Assembly: GCA_023261915.1 (NCBI GenBank)
Contig: JALRFT010000147.1
Span: forward strand, 1-5,882
Direction of reading: 5' to 3'
DNA from: Acidimicrobiales bacterium
GTDB taxonomy: Bacteria > Actinomycetota > Acidimicrobiia > Acidimicrobiales > Acidimicrobilacustridaceae
Length of the DNA stretch: 5,882 bases
The notes under the pieces were generated by a model. It was not told the origin of the DNA, made no database searches, and saw only the letters and a list, made by a program, of their open reading frames with translations. The translations under genes and the position numbers were made by a program. The first letter of the stretch is position 1; the number at the start of each line of letters is the position of its first letter. Positions 5,615 to 5,882 of this stretch are shown here, piece after piece.

Positions 5615-5882
5615 GTCACAATCTGGGACCGACCGAGCTGAAGCGGCTCCACCGGGAATGGCGTCGCAGAGGGTCGGCGCCCCTCGCCATGACACTCGAT
5701 GATGTGCAGGGGCCCTTCAACGTCGGAGCCATCGTCCGCACAGCCGCCGCCGAGCGCCTCGACCATCTCTGGCTCGCCGGAGCCACTCCGCCGCCGACGA
5801 GCGCCAAGGTGCAGCGTACGGCCATGGGATGTGACCGTCTCGTGGAGTGGAGCCACGAGGCCACCGTCGAGGCGGCCCTCGC
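5611..5882 (+). CDS. SpoU/TrmH-family RNA 2'-O-methyltransferase (3' end outside window)
   Basis: SPOUT-fold enzymes of this family methylate the ribose 2'-OH of tRNA or rRNA. Ninety codons are present from the GTG that overlaps the preceding stop as GTGA. A short basic N-terminus (LKRLHREWRRRG, 10-21) is followed by the first core strand LAMTLDDVQGP (25-35) and SpoU motif 1, NVGAIVRTA (37-45), with the conserved N37 and R43. Then come a LDHLWLAGATPPP strand-loop and the KVQRTAMG helix. The catalytic knot with motifs 2 and 3, which would help decide the substrate, lies beyond the edge. It is probably translated by coupling to the upstream methyltransferase, making a two-gene RNA-modification-type unit. 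Confidence 0.88.
   Translation, partial: MSHNLGPTELKRLHREWRRRGSAPLAMTLDDVQGPFNVGAIVRTAAAERLDHLWLAGATPPPTSAKVQRTAMGCDRLVEWSHEATVEAAL

Noticed and set aside
1..5882. Mobile element, CRISPR, toxin-antitoxin or defence system
   Set aside because: No direct repeats, transposase or integrase motifs, spacer arrays or small toxin-like pairs were seen. All eight clear genes are housekeeping types with uniform GC-rich codon use.

Overview
This GC-rich window is a compact bacterial housekeeping region. Its codon bias, frequent GTG starts, gene content and promoter style suggest an actinobacterium, possibly an uncultured or Acidimicrobiia-like lineage; that placement is inference from style, not from a marker gene. 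No tRNA, rRNA, CRISPR array, insertion sequence or prophage signal was seen, and no gap between genes exceeds about 160 bases.

Left and centre (1-4936, all minus strand). Six genes read leftwards in tight order: def (peptide deformylase), fmt (methionyl-tRNA formyltransferase), a MogA/MoaB-type molybdenum cofactor protein, ribD, ribE and ribBA. ribBA runs off the left edge. def and fmt form the formyl-methionine cycle: Fmt formylates initiator Met-tRNA and Def removes the formyl group from new proteins. ribD, ribE and ribBA supply most of riboflavin synthesis; only lumazine synthase (ribH) and the dedicated phosphatase are not seen, and ribH may lie just beyond the left edge. The mog gene sits between the two modules, joined to fmt by a 4-base GTGA overlap.

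Right (4961-5882, plus strand). Two RNA-modification-type methyltransferases read rightwards: an RsmC-like class I enzyme and a SpoU/TrmH-family enzyme cut off by the window edge, also joined by a GTGA overlap.

The two arms diverge from a 24-base spacer (4937-4960). On each strand it carries a TANNNT -10 hexamer ending exactly 7 bases before the ATG. The two hexamers share one TA step, the layout is symmetric about that TA, and neither gene has a convincing Shine-Dalgarno site. The best reading is a single bidirectional promoter making two leaderless mRNAs. It is the most interesting observation here, together with a possible leader peptide and small inverted repeats around ribD. No new multi-gene system was found.
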